A stretch of DNA of 64,000 bases, taken from assembly GCF_029953635.1 (NCBI RefSeq), contig NZ_CP124543.1, forward strand, positions 3,327,455-3,391,454, given 5' to 3'. Below are positions 16,277 through 25,341 of this stretch, one piece after another. This DNA comes from Halotia branconii CENA392 (GTDB lineage: Bacteria; Cyanobacteriota; Cyanobacteriia; Cyanobacteriales; Nostocaceae). Positions within the stretch are counted from its first letter, which is position 1. Each line of letters starts with the position of its first letter. Position numbers and translations under genes: made by a program. The notes beneath the pieces are model-generated. The model was not told the origin of the DNA. It did no database searches and saw only the letters and a list, made by a program, of their open reading frames with translations.

Positions 16277-16870
16277 CTACTTAGCTTCTTGATAACGTCC
16301 TACTTTTTCTACAGCTTGCGGTAGACAATGAGAATATAAACTACACCCATCACACCGTTTAGTTTTGATAGCTTTAGGCATTGCACCTGTAAATAATAAA
16401 ATTTGTACCGCTTCAATTGTATTGATCGCGGTTTGACGCAATTGTTCTGAAATCTCTACTAGTTGACGTTGGTGAGAGTATGCATAGTAGATATAGCCAG
16501 TACTAATAGGTCTACCTGTCATTTCTTCTAAACATAATGCTTGAGCGCAGACTTGTAATTCATCATTATCCCACTCGCCCTTACGTCCTCGCTTGTACTC
16601 TATTGGATAAAATTCACCATTTTCTGATTCAATTAAATCTGATTTGCCTATGAGCTTGTATTTCTCAGACTTTAACCAAATCGCCCTTATTTGCCAAGTT
16701 TCGTCACGGTTTCCTTCACCAAGCGTATGAACACGATCATGTAAACTTGTACCTTCAATAGTGTACTGGTTATCAATAAATTCTCCTGCACAAAACATTC
16801 GCCAGCAACGATGTGGACAGTAGGCATATTGATTTAAGGCTGCAATAGGAATGTAATCACTTTCATTCAT
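16277..16870 (-). CDS. cas4: CRISPR adaptation nuclease Cas4
   Basis: This is a RecB-like (PD-D/E-XK) nuclease with an iron-sulfur cluster that processes prespacers and helps select the PAM. It has one cysteine in the N-terminal YAYCPHRCW motif and three in RCDGCSLYSHC near the C-terminus. The nuclease motifs are GKSDLIE and YPIEYKRGRKG (D, then E-x-K). The ATG at 16870 (MNESDYIPIAALNQYAYC, 197 aa) is preferred over the TTG at 16891. It is 41 bp upstream of cas1. Confidence 0.95.
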   Translation of the reverse strand: MNESDYIPIAALNQYAYCPHRCWRMFCAGEFIDNQYTIEGTSLHDRVHTLGEGNRDETWQIRAIWLKSEKYKLIGKSDLIESENGEFYPIEYKRGRKGEWDNDELQVCAQALCLEEMTGRPISTGYIYYAYSHQRQLVEISEQLRQTAINTIEAVQILLFTGAMPKAIKTKRCDGCSLYSHCLPQAVEKVGRYQEAK

Positions 16871-16899
16871 AGGTTTCAATTTAAATGTCAATAATAAAT

Positions 16900-17718
16900 T
16901 TACAGACGGCGTACCATTCCCATTCCCATTGTTGTTTTACGCCCCAATCCTGCATATAATGCAAAGTCAGCTAAAGCATTAATTTGTTTGATATGTATTG
17001 ATTCAACATTGCCTAAAATTCGATAGCTAATTCCTCCAACGCAACCTATAAATTTACTTTCATAGTTGCTGATAATTTCAGTATTTATATTGAAAGCGCT
17101 GGGATAAATTGATTCAATGGAAATGGCAGACATTTCAATTCCACTATATTTATTCCAACGACTCAAAAGGCTATTAAACACAGATTCTTTGATAGGAAGA
17201 ACATTATCATATCCACCTTGACGGAAAGATATAGGCGTAGCAAAGATGAAATTGAGGGTGCGATCGCGATCGCTTGCTTGCTCATACAATTGTTTATAAG
17301 TGCAAGCATTAGCCCAAGGTTGCGTCGATTGGGGTGTACCTTGAATACTAGTAATGTGTAAGTTTGCAGAACCCAAATGCCAAGGGTGTTTAGGGTTAAG
17401 ATTCAACCACAGCCCAGTTAATTTGCTAAATAAAGTGTCATCAAGTAGGGAAATACGCCACCAGCAGGGAGTACCAGCTGTAATAGGTTTTTGATGACTA
17501 AATTGCAAAGTCTGGTGATGTTGCTTGTGTTGTCGTTGTATTTGCAATGGTGAGAGAGTAAAGGCTTTATCTGCATTAGAGGAGTGCAGATAGTCTGCCA
17601 AATTGGAATCAACGGAATTGATGAGGGTAAGAAAGAGGGCGTGAAGATGTCTGCCAGTTAAAAATTCAGGATAGATGGGAGATTGGGGAATAAGGTTAAG
17701 GATAAGACTGTGAGGCAT
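16900..17718 (-). CDS. cas6: CRISPR pre-crRNA endoribonuclease Cas6
   Basis: This 272-residue RAMP protein cuts the repeat transcript to give crRNAs with the AUUGAAAC handle. The C-terminal glycine-rich loop GLGRKTTMGMGMVRRL is diagnostic, and a second RAMP-like half contains FIFATPISFRQGG. The N-terminus has a GRHLHALFL segment whose histidines may serve catalysis. Codons at its 5' end partly overlap low-complexity HQ-rich sequence (QRQHKQHHQTLQF). It lies 49 bp after csc1. Confidence 0.93.
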   Translation of the reverse strand: MPHSLILNLIPQSPIYPEFLTGRHLHALFLTLINSVDSNLADYLHSSNADKAFTLSPLQIQRQHKQHHQTLQFSHQKPITAGTPCWWRISLLDDTLFSKLTGLWLNLNPKHPWHLGSANLHITSIQGTPQSTQPWANACTYKQLYEQASDRDRTLNFIFATPISFRQGGYDNVLPIKESVFNSLLSRWNKYSGIEMSAISIESIYPSAFNINTEIISNYESKFIGCVGGISYRILGNVESIHIKQINALADFALYAGLGRKTTMGMGMVRRL

Positions 17719-17767
17719 GAATAATTGAAATGGTAAATGTAGGGTGGGTATTGCCCACCACCTGATA

Positions 17768-18487
17768 TTAAGCTTTGAATCGATACTGCATTTTTGCAGG
17801 TAAGCGCAATTTTTCAGTTTTGTTAGGATTATTAAATTCGTAATAATGTCCTTGACAAATGCTAACGTTTTGAATCAGACTCACCGGAGGCATATTTATC
17901 ACATCATAGGTAACAACTTGATGAGTAAACATCACATCTAAAGGATTCAATGGGTAAGAAAAAGTGAAGTTACCTGTTTTTAATTCAATTTTGGTCACTT
18001 CCTGAATTGTGAGTTCAGCTTTACTCATCCATTTACCTAGACGAATCCATTTTAGTAGCTGCAATGGCTTTTGAGAAATTGTAAAAAACTCAAATTTACT
18101 TTCCGGTGCAATTTCTTTTGCCCTACCAAAACTCGGAATATTTTTTTGCGTTTTCTCCATTTCCACATGGTAGTTGTTGTTAGCATACTTCCAAGTGTTG
18201 AGAATAGCGTAATGGCTAATTGCAACTGCTGGAGTCACATAAATCCCTTGTTGATTTAGCGGTGTTAAATGCTCCTCATATTTTGGCACTTGTTCGGGGC
18301 AAAAGTAGCGATAGGAATATTCTTCAGCAACAGTAGTAGAATAGATTTCGCTATCAACTAATCCCAGCGCGTAACAGAGAGCGTAATTGTGAATTATTGG
18401 CTCTGTTTCATACAATCTGCCGATTTCACGAGTTGCAAAATAGAGACTGTCGTGTAACTCTAACTGACAACGATAAATAAATACCAT
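17768..18487 (-). CDS. csc1: Type I-D Cascade subunit Csc1 (Cas5d)
   Basis: This 239-residue RAMP protein binds the 5' handle of the crRNA in the I-D effector. It begins MVFIYRCQLELHDSLYFATR and contains RLYETEPIIHNYALCYALGL, typical of Csc1. The gene starts inside the stop of csc2 (TAATG overlap at 18487), which implies translational coupling and a fixed subunit order csc2-csc1. Together with csc2 and cas10d it fixes the subtype as I-D. Confidence 0.95.
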   Translation of the reverse strand: MVFIYRCQLELHDSLYFATREIGRLYETEPIIHNYALCYALGLVDSEIYSTTVAEEYSYRYFCPEQVPKYEEHLTPLNQQGIYVTPAVAISHYAILNTWKYANNNYHVEMEKTQKNIPSFGRAKEIAPESKFEFFTISQKPLQLLKWIRLGKWMSKAELTIQEVTKIELKTGNFTFSYPLNPLDVMFTHQVVTYDVINMPPVSLIQNVSICQGHYYEFNNPNKTEKLRLPAKMQYRFKA

Positions 18488-19503
18488 TACTCTTTCCCCG
18501 CTTTAGCAGCAGTTTTCTTCTTACTAATATGTTTGTTGGCATACGTTTTAGCTTCTGCATCAGCTTTTTGCAAAATTTCTTTGATTCCTTTCTCACTACC
18601 TGTGAGAGTTTTAACTTCATTAATTAGGGATGTAAAAGCATCACCAATTAAATCTGTATGAACAATAAACTCATCAACCATTAATGTCTCAATAGCACTT
18701 TTAGCAGCAGTAATTACATCATCTTCATCCAGAGGATCTGGTTGATTTAAAGTATTGCTAGCCTTCATCTGGTCGTATATTGCTTGAGTCCAATGCAGAT
18801 TACTAGTAATTTCTCCATCTGCAAATACAACACCAATTAACTCATTTCTAACACGACCTGTGCGGGTGGTTTGCGCTCCATAGTGACGAGTTCGCAAGAT
18901 ATTATTAAAAACATAAAGGAAACTAGCTTCAGTGGGGTCTTTAAGTGTAACAATACTAGGGAAAAAAACTTGCGGTTTAATGTGGTCTTGTTGATTAATG
19001 CGACTAGTGACTTCACCAGCTTTAGAACCATTTTCACCTTTAGAGGCCATTGTGCCATTTTCAAAAGGAGCATTAAGAGTGAAGGTTTCATGTGATTCAT
19101 CAAATGCTGTAATTGAAAATGCAGTATCTACTACAACTTTAGATTTTTCAGAACCAGAATCACCAATAGCAAAACCATAAATAATGCAATCAGGATTATC
19201 CATTGCGAAATTCACATTATATTCGCATTCTTGAGCAGTCATTAATCCATAGTTACGCAACAATTCCCGGCCAACTAAACGCTCTGGAGTAGACTGCTTA
19301 CGCTTGAACATTGACAAACGACTAATTGTAGTTTTGTCTTTAACTCCGGCTCTTACTCGTGCTTTATTTAGTTCTCCATCTGTCTGGAATAGTGGATAAG
19401 ATTCAGTGATGCGAATAGTCAAAAAGTGAGCATATTTACCCATTGGTTTATAAGGAATTTCAGCTTGAAAGAATTTTGATTCTACAGTTTTTAAAATTGC
19501 CAT
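18487..19503 (-). CDS. csc2: Type I-D Cascade backbone subunit Csc2 (Cas7d)
   Basis: This 338-residue protein polymerises along the crRNA spacer. Family features seen are the start MAILKTVESKFFQAEIPYKP, KYAHFLTIRITESYPLFQTD, a Thr/Arg-rich ILRTRHYGAQTTRTGRVRN stretch (crRNA-binding type loop) and a Lys/Ala-rich C-terminus. It lies 36 bp downstream of cas10d and overlaps csc1 by one base. Confidence 0.96.
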   Translation of the reverse strand: MAILKTVESKFFQAEIPYKPMGKYAHFLTIRITESYPLFQTDGELNKARVRAGVKDKTTISRLSMFKRKQSTPERLVGRELLRNYGLMTAQECEYNVNFAMDNPDCIIYGFAIGDSGSEKSKVVVDTAFSITAFDESHETFTLNAPFENGTMASKGENGSKAGEVTSRINQQDHIKPQVFFPSIVTLKDPTEASFLYVFNNILRTRHYGAQTTRTGRVRNELIGVVFADGEITSNLHWTQAIYDQMKASNTLNQPDPLDEDDVITAAKSAIETLMVDEFIVHTDLIGDAFTSLINEVKTLTGSEKGIKEILQKADAEAKTYANKHISKKKTAAKAGKE

Positions 19504-19539
19504 GATTTATCTCCAAAGAATTATTTACTAATTATTTAA

Positions 19540-22500
19540 TCAAGAAAATACTGATTGATTTTTATCATCAACAGATTCGGTAGATTGTTCATCTCTAGCT
19601 GCATTTTCTTTGTCGTCTTCTAAACGGTAAAGAAACTCGCAGGTATCTCGAATTAAGTTGAGTTGACGACCAGCTAAACGAGCGCGATCGCCTTTAAAAC
19701 ATCCCTCAAAAACATCCTCTACAAAATACTTGGCAAAATCTAGAACAGCTTGGCGTTCTTCCTCACGTTTGCTCATGATCCAGCGTCCTTCAGCAGTAGA
19801 AGCATGAACGCGATCCATAAGTTTAAAAACTTCTGCTGCAACAGCCGCAACTAAAGTATCTCCCTGAAACATACATGATTCAGCTTTGAGTATAGTTTCA
19901 GCCGCAATATCAATCGGTTTTAACACAGCATTAGTTTTAGGATTATAACGCTTATTAGCTCGGTAAAATCTGCGATATAAATCTGTTAGTTTCTTAGGGT
20001 GATTCAAACTTGATGCTTCTCCCACAATTAATTGCTCCATCTTGTTGTCATATTTCACATAGGGGTCAAAACAAGGATAAAAATAATAGGCATAAAGCCG
20101 GATTTTTTCAATTCGCGCTGTTTCCGTTCCCTGGTTACGCACCCAGCGATTGAGGTAAGAAAAAACGTACAAAGGACTGGTTTCAAAATCTTTTGCCAGT
20201 TCTGTAAATCTTCCCCAATTGGCATCGTAACCAGTCTTACCTTGTCTAGCATTCACATCAAGGTGAATAGCATAAGCAGCAGTAAGGACATTTAAAGGGG
20301 CTGCATATTGGATGCTGTTTTCATTCCAGCCTTCGAGAATGTAGTCAAGACGGAAGCGATCGCGTCTCACTAAAGCCCGGAAAGCATGAGGCGCACTATC
20401 AAGGAAAACGCTTTCCTCAAATTCTGCCCCATCATTAAAGGGTGGAATCGGTGACTCTGAAACCACAGTTTTAACATCTAAAATCATCGGGAAGGCAAAC
20501 GCTAACCAACTAGGCATTACCCAAGATTCGGTATCTGTACTGTCCCGCCCTGGTGGCAGCGCCATGAAATAAAATGTTAAAGGCTGGTCTTCAGGATAAG
20601 AAAGCTTAAAAGTGCGGTCTTTGTCGCGCTGGAGATTTTCATCAATTAAGAAACTATCTACACTTTGGTAATTGTTTCGCTCCAAATTAGCTTGTAAATC
20701 CTTACTGATAAAATGATTACGAACGCTGGTATCAAAGCGAGTTTGAGCGATACCACTGTAAGCTTTTTGCAAAAACTTGTTAGTTTCTGGTGTGAAATAA
20801 TAAGTCGGATAAAAATATAGATAGCGATATTTACCATCTTCAAATTTTTTCCCTACTGCTTGGGTTTGATTCATCAAAATCTGTCGCAACATCATCTCAA
20901 TCGCTGCAATGCTTGAGATATTGCGTTTAGCATTTGAGCCTCCTAAATGCTGTTTGTTAGTGTAAACCTGGGGAGTAAATAGAACAGCTGACTCCATTTG
21001 TTCTGTCACGGTGTATGCAGAGTGGGAAATTGAGCAAATGAGTTGTCGTCCGCGACTGGCTTTCTTCGCAGCATTGTAGTTTGCTAACTCTTTAAAAAAG
21101 ATTTCGGCTTGATCGGTAGCTAATTTTTGTTGTGTTTCAGTCGGAAGCATGATGACGCGATCGCACCAATCTCTTAAATCTTTCCATTCATCAGGCAGAG
21201 TGTATTGATTAATGATTGGTTCAATAATTTCTATCCAATGATTAACAAGATTTTGAGAAATTTCCCGTACTTCTTCTTGTCCTGGATTATGTTTCAGGTA
21301 TTGTGCTGCAATATAATACCAGTCATAAGCAATGCCTCCCGTATCTTTTAGTTGCTGAAGTGCGGTAATTTTAGATTTATATTCAGATAAACCCAAAAAC
21401 TTAACAGCTATCTCTGTCAGATTGATATTTGGAATTTGGGGCAGTTCTTTATTTTTTTTAATTACAGCTTTAACTCTGTCAAGATACTCTTTCCAAAACT
21501 TCCCGGTGATTAAAGCTCCTAACTCAGCCAAATGATCGATGCGAATATCTTCTGCAAAATCAATCTCGATATTCTTATCTAAAACACCTTTACGCTGAAA
21601 TTGAGCTAAATTATTACCTTTATCTGCTGCTTTGCTAGTTTTGACTTTGCTTGGTACTGCATCGACGGTAAACTGCATTAAACCTTTGATATCGAGGAAT
21701 AGATTGTAATAATCAGCATATTTCATCCCAATATTTCCCCGACTGAAGCCAACTTTTCGGAGTTTTAGTTGGCTAGCACAGAGTTTTTTGATGGTATTGA
21801 TAACGCGATCGCTTAATCCTTCTCGACTAATTATTGGAGCATCTTTTTTAGCTAAGTAAATTACTCCTGTAGGTAAATAAAGCAGTATTTCATAGTAGGT
21901 TTCATCCTCAGTATTAAAGCTAGTGTGCGCTTCCATCAAAGCATTATTAATTACATTAGTTAAAACACCTCTATTTTCAGCAATGCTATGATAAGTAAGT
22001 TTTAATTGTCCATCACTTAAAAAGTGGAGAACTTCTTTTAGTTTGGAGTGTTCTGCGTCTTGGGGATGTTTAACAATTGAGGCAAGAGAATCAGCCAACA
22101 AAGTTAAACCAGATAGGCTACGCAAGGTGCGATCGCGCAATACTGGATTTAAACCAAATTCCGAAAAATTCCAGTTAGTATCCCAGCGACTTTGTGCATT
22201 ATAAGCCATGCACAACAAATCATCTATATACTGTTTATAATCTTCTAAATCATCAGGATTAATAAACTTATCTAATCCTAACTGACGAACTTTTTCCGCA
22301 ATAATTTGACGATGTTCTGCTAACGGTAACTTGCGGCAATCATTCGGCACATCAGGAAACTTTTCAAAGTCATGTAAAATAAACCCAGAAATTACTAAAC
22401 GTCGTTCGCGTTCTTTAACTACTCGCCGCACAGTTGTATCGAGTTGCTGTAAACGTCTCTCAATTAAGTTTGCAGGGAATAATCCATTGAGTAAATGTGT

Positions 22501-22875
22501 ATTCAGTGATTGATCTGCCGCATTATCTCGTCTAACTTTAGTTTTACCCTCCGCTTCTCGTTTTTGGTCAATTTCATCAAAAAATTTACCACCTTTTGCA
22601 GTTATACCAATTGCTATGCGTAACAGATTGGGTAAAACATACTCGGCAAAATCTGTCATCACTTTATCATCAGGCTTTTGAGCCTGTATTGCTTCGCGTA
22701 GTAGCTTGAGTGTGAGTAATTCACCTTCAGTTTCGATAGTGCGACTACCATCACTATCAAAGCCAAAATCACCTGATAACCAATCATCATCTGCTACTTC
22801 GGAATTTGCAGCATTTTCTGTTTCTAACAGTGATAATTGTTGATGCTTCTCTGAAGTTTTAATTTTTTTAGCCAT
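19540..22875 (-). CDS. cas10d: Type I-D large subunit/nuclease Cas10d (Csc3) with HD domain
   Basis: This 1,111-residue protein serves as large subunit and, unusually for type I, carries the DNA-cleaving HD nuclease that is fused to Cas3 in other subtypes. The HD residues are H127 (LNTHLLNG) and H168-D169 (GFILHDFEKFPD). The palm region lacks a GGDD motif, so no cyclic oligoadenylate synthesis is expected. It sits between the MNT/HEPN pair (34 bp upstream) and csc2. Because its helicase partner is a separate gene (25328-27517), target degradation needs both products. Confidence 0.96.
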   Translation of the reverse strand: MAKKIKTSEKHQQLSLLETENAANSEVADDDWLSGDFGFDSDGSRTIETEGELLTLKLLREAIQAQKPDDKVMTDFAEYVLPNLLRIAIGITAKGGKFFDEIDQKREAEGKTKVRRDNAADQSLNTHLLNGLFPANLIERRLQQLDTTVRRVVKERERRLVISGFILHDFEKFPDVPNDCRKLPLAEHRQIIAEKVRQLGLDKFINPDDLEDYKQYIDDLLCMAYNAQSRWDTNWNFSEFGLNPVLRDRTLRSLSGLTLLADSLASIVKHPQDAEHSKLKEVLHFLSDGQLKLTYHSIAENRGVLTNVINNALMEAHTSFNTEDETYYEILLYLPTGVIYLAKKDAPIISREGLSDRVINTIKKLCASQLKLRKVGFSRGNIGMKYADYYNLFLDIKGLMQFTVDAVPSKVKTSKAADKGNNLAQFQRKGVLDKNIEIDFAEDIRIDHLAELGALITGKFWKEYLDRVKAVIKKNKELPQIPNINLTEIAVKFLGLSEYKSKITALQQLKDTGGIAYDWYYIAAQYLKHNPGQEEVREISQNLVNHWIEIIEPIINQYTLPDEWKDLRDWCDRVIMLPTETQQKLATDQAEIFFKELANYNAAKKASRGRQLICSISHSAYTVTEQMESAVLFTPQVYTNKQHLGGSNAKRNISSIAAIEMMLRQILMNQTQAVGKKFEDGKYRYLYFYPTYYFTPETNKFLQKAYSGIAQTRFDTSVRNHFISKDLQANLERNNYQSVDSFLIDENLQRDKDRTFKLSYPEDQPLTFYFMALPPGRDSTDTESWVMPSWLAFAFPMILDVKTVVSESPIPPFNDGAEFEESVFLDSAPHAFRALVRRDRFRLDYILEGWNENSIQYAAPLNVLTAAYAIHLDVNARQGKTGYDANWGRFTELAKDFETSPLYVFSYLNRWVRNQGTETARIEKIRLYAYYFYPCFDPYVKYDNKMEQLIVGEASSLNHPKKLTDLYRRFYRANKRYNPKTNAVLKPIDIAAETILKAESCMFQGDTLVAAVAAEVFKLMDRVHASTAEGRWIMSKREEERQAVLDFAKYFVEDVFEGCFKGDRARLAGRQLNLIRDTCEFLYRLEDDKENAARDEQSTESVDDKNQSVFS

Positions 22876-22909
22876 CTTCTTGACTTAAGGAAATTAAATA
22901 AGAGTTAAC

Positions 22910-23311
22910 TTAGCGCACATAAAGCGGATATAGTCGTAATGCAAAACTGATAGAGTTAAAAACTTGCTGCGGATCTATTTCGTCATATTCATGAACAAGC
23001 CGATTTCTTAATCCTGATGATGGTGCTATTTGTCTGGCTAATGCAGGAGTAATTACACCGTATTTACCAAGGCTGATAAAAGAATCAAAGTTAGTTTCTG
23101 ACTTCCCTGGATTTAGCTTTGATAATATGTGATCATTGATATCTATCGCTGCTTGAGCCATTAATTGTAAAAGCCTCTCAGTAATTAGTTGAGTATCAAA
23201 GTCAACCAGATAATCATCTAAATTAACTTGCTCAAATCTTTTGAGATTGTCAAGATAACGAGCGATAAAATCTAACCTAGTTGTGACAATTACAGTATCT
23301 ATTTTCGTCAT
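22910..23311 (-). CDS. hepT: HEPN-domain toxin, HepT-like (DUF86)
   Basis: This 133-residue all-helical protein carries the RX4HXY motif at R102-H107-Y109 (LRNRLVHEYDEI), which is the RNase site of type VII HEPN toxins. Known relatives cleave RNA (tRNA in some) and are silenced when the partner nucleotidyltransferase AMPylates the motif tyrosine. The gene follows mntA by 5 bp and precedes cas10d by 34 bp on the same strand, so it lies within the cas operon. All motif residues are intact. Confidence 0.9.
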   Translation of the reverse strand: MTKIDTVIVTTRLDFIARYLDNLKRFEQVNLDDYLVDFDTQLITERLLQLMAQAAIDINDHILSKLNPGKSETNFDSFISLGKYGVITPALARQIAPSSGLRNRLVHEYDEIDPQQVFNSISFALRLYPLYVR

Positions 23312-23316
23312 ACACC

Positions 23317-23754
23317 CTATCTTTGGAGAAACTTTTCAATATTTCGCCGTTTAAGATGTTCGATTTTTTTAAGCTCTGAATTGCTCAATAGCATTTTTTG
23401 TTTAAATTTTTCAAATTCTTCTGGATTATCCTCATACAAAACCTTGCCATCACGAGCCACAAAATGTGATATTAGTTCAGAACATTGATTAAGCTCTACA
23501 ATGTCGATTTGATCAGAATTTATTTTGAATACTTTCCCAAGCACCATAGGTAACTCAAACAACAAAAAAGCGTTATCTTTTACATAAGCCTCACGTTGTT
23601 CTTGATCACACAAAACTGCAAAATCCCAGTCACTTTTAGCGTGAATATCACCAGTAGCTCTAGAACCAAATAAAACTAACATTTTTAAATAAGGTATTTT
23701 TTCAGGAAGTTGTTGAGCAAATTCTCTGAGTTTTGTAATTGTTGGTGTTGTCAT
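23317..23754 (-). CDS. mntA: Minimal nucleotidyltransferase antitoxin, MntA-like
   Basis: This 145-residue protein has the polymerase-beta-type motif GSX10DXD at G30-S31 ... D42-W43-D44 (GSRATGDIHAKSDWDFAV). In characterised type VII pairs the MNT enzyme transfers AMP to a tyrosine in the HEPN toxin. It directly precedes hepT with a 5-bp gap, the canonical antitoxin-first order. The intact active site and intact toxin argue that the pair is functional. Both lie between cas10d and the other accessory genes of the cas operon. Confidence 0.9.
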   Translation of the reverse strand: MTTPTITKLREFAQQLPEKIPYLKMLVLFGSRATGDIHAKSDWDFAVLCDQEQREAYVKDNAFLLFELPMVLGKVFKINSDQIDIVELNQCSELISHFVARDGKVLYEDNPEEFEKFKQKMLLSNSELKKIEHLKRRNIEKFLQR

Positions 23755-23792
23755 ATCAGTATTCCTATTAACCGTTATCTAGTTTGCAATTT

Positions 23793-24812
23793 TTATTCCA
23801 CTCCTTCTAGTAGTTTAGCAACTTGCTCTGGAGCCGGAAGCTGATTTTTTAGTTCTTGAGGTAGTGTAGAAAATAGTTTATAAGTTGCTATACTAATTAG
23901 TTTATTCGATTCTCTAAGTGCATACTCAACAATAGTTTTATCTTTGGATTTGCAAAGAATAATTCCAATTGAAAAATTTTCGTCTGGGAATCGAGATAAA
24001 TCATCTAAAGCTACTAGATAAAATTGCATTTTCCCCACATATTCAGGTAGGAACTCTCCAGTCTCTAACTCAATCGCAACTAGACATTTTAATTGGCGAT
24101 GATACAGCAACAGGTCAATAAAAAATTCTTCATCGCCAACTTCTAAGCGATACTGACTACCAACAAAAGTAAACCGCCCACCCATCTCTTGCAAGAATGG
24201 TTCAACTCTTGCCAAAATCGCCTGTTCTAGCTGTCGTTCGCTGTGTTCATCTGCTAGTTCTAAGAAATCAAAAGTATATTCATCTTTGACAGCCAATTTT
24301 AATTGGTTATGAATCTCTGCTGAAACAGTTTGGTTAAAGTTAGTTTGATTCAACAGAGTTTTTTCGTATGTTTGATTTTCAATTTGATGAATTAAAACAT
24401 TTTTTGTCCAACCAAATTTACGAGTCATTCTGATATAAAACTCTCGTTTTAAGTCATCTTTGCACTTTTCTACAATGACCAGATTGTGACTCCATCCAAT
24501 TTCTCGCACCAATGGTGCGAGTTTTTCATTGTTGACGTATGATTCATAAAAAAGCCTCATCCGCCAAAGATTAGCAGCAGAAAATCCGCTAATTCCTGGA
24601 AACTCTGCTTGTAAGTCTTTTGCTAACTGTTCCACTACCGATTTACCCCAGCCTGCTTCCTGCTGTCGGGTATAAATCATTTGTCCGATATCCCAGTAGA
24701 GGTTAATCATCTCCCGATTAACTGCTTTTAGTGCTTCGTACTGGGCTGAACGAATACGCTGTTTTATTTCCATGAGCAAATGTCTGTAATCGTTTGAAAT
24801 GGGGTTACTCAT
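23793..24812 (-). CDS. DUF1016/YhcG-type PDDEXK nuclease-domain protein
   Basis: This protein of about 339 residues has an N-terminal helical DUF1016_N domain (about 1-150, with INLYWDIGQMIYTRQQ and GWGKSVVEQLAKDL) and a C-terminal PD-(D/E)XK domain whose core reads EEFFIDLLLYHRQLKCLVAIELE; the usual Lys after the Glu pair is replaced in IELETGEF. The family is associated with mobile DNA and defence loci; the reaction is not established. The start is ATG 24812, which overlaps the end of the DUF433 gene by 8 bp, so the two are translationally coupled. Confidence 0.85.
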   Translation of the reverse strand: MSNPISNDYRHLLMEIKQRIRSAQYEALKAVNREMINLYWDIGQMIYTRQQEAGWGKSVVEQLAKDLQAEFPGISGFSAANLWRMRLFYESYVNNEKLAPLVREIGWSHNLVIVEKCKDDLKREFYIRMTRKFGWTKNVLIHQIENQTYEKTLLNQTNFNQTVSAEIHNQLKLAVKDEYTFDFLELADEHSERQLEQAILARVEPFLQEMGGRFTFVGSQYRLEVGDEEFFIDLLLYHRQLKCLVAIELETGEFLPEYVGKMQFYLVALDDLSRFPDENFSIGIILCKSKDKTIVEYALRESNKLISIATYKLFSTLPQELKNQLPAPEQVAKLLEGVE

Positions 24813-25029
24813 AACGAAAAGGTTCAACTCGTTCATGACTAACTAGCCGACGCGCATAGATTAAACAGGCTTGCACATCTTCCCTTTCTAACCAGAGATA
24901 ACCTTCTAGCAAGGTTTCGATAGTATCTCCTGCTGCAAGCATCCCTAAAATATGTTCAACCGCTAGGCGGCGACCTCGAATAATTGGTTTACCGCCAAAG
25001 ATTTTGGGGTTGACTGTGATTCTTTGCAA
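24805..25029 (-). CDS. DUF433 family protein, antitoxin-like
   Basis: This 74-residue protein starts MQRITVNPKIFGGKPIIRGR and contains VEHILGMLAAGDTIETLLEGY, the DUF433 signature with a predicted helix-turn-helix. DUF433 proteins usually pair with a PIN-like (DUF5615) toxin. No such gene is present; the partner is the overlapping DUF1016 nuclease gene instead. It could be the regulator or antitoxin of that gene, or a solitary remnant of a lost pair. Confidence 0.85.
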   Translation of the reverse strand: MQRITVNPKIFGGKPIIRGRRLAVEHILGMLAAGDTIETLLEGYLWLEREDVQACLIYARRLVSHERVEPFRYE

Positions 25030-25177
25030 TAGTTGTTGTTCGTTTATAGTTTACCTACGTGATGACAGTAGATTGTTTTATTGTGTTTACGCTCGAAGCA
25101 GCAACTGAGTCTTGTAGACAAAAATATCAATCATTGACCTTCCGATTACAAGTCGGATGTACACTGCAAAGAGCATC

Positions 25178-25312
25178 CTAATCTGGTAGGCAGTATCTAT
25201 TCACTAGACCCTGTAGCTTTTCAATTTCACTATCCTGATACCTAATACGATTCAGGATTAAATCTTTACACTCATCGATTTGCTCATCCTGATTGTCAAA
25301 TTTTTTCAACAA
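25178..25312 (-). CDS. Possible 44-residue coiled-coil ORF after cas3', or in-frame remnant
   Basis: After the cas3' stop the same frame stays open and reads KKFDNQDEQIDECKDLILN, IEKLQGLVNRYC, then stop. It has TTG codons but no ATG and no Shine-Dalgarno. The composition is helical and charged. It may be a tiny real gene or the severed C-terminal tail of a longer helicase whose frame was ended by the CRISPR-like sequence at 25307-25341. The rest of the gap up to DUF433 (25030-25177) shows nothing. Confidence 0.25.
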   Translation of the reverse strand: MLKKFDNQDEQIDECKDLILNRIRYQDSEIEKLQGLVNRYCLPD

Positions 25313-25341
25313 ATCTTTATTTACTACTTAGGGATTGAAAC
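25307..25341 (-). repeat. Degenerate CRISPR repeat remnant at the cas3' 3' end
   Basis: On the minus strand the first 14 nt (25341 to 25328) equal the start of the array repeat, GTTTCAATCCCTAA. The following bases resemble the repeat's second half, with a short deletion and several changes (AGTAAATAAAGATTT against AGTTAATGAAATTT). The perfect part encodes the last codons (F-N-P) and the stop of the helicase gene. Confidence 0.6.

Noticed and set aside
19540..22875. Possible cyclic-oligoadenylate synthase function in Cas10d
   Set aside because: No GGDD-type palm motif is visible, and type I-D Cas10d is known for HD nuclease, not nucleotide signalling.
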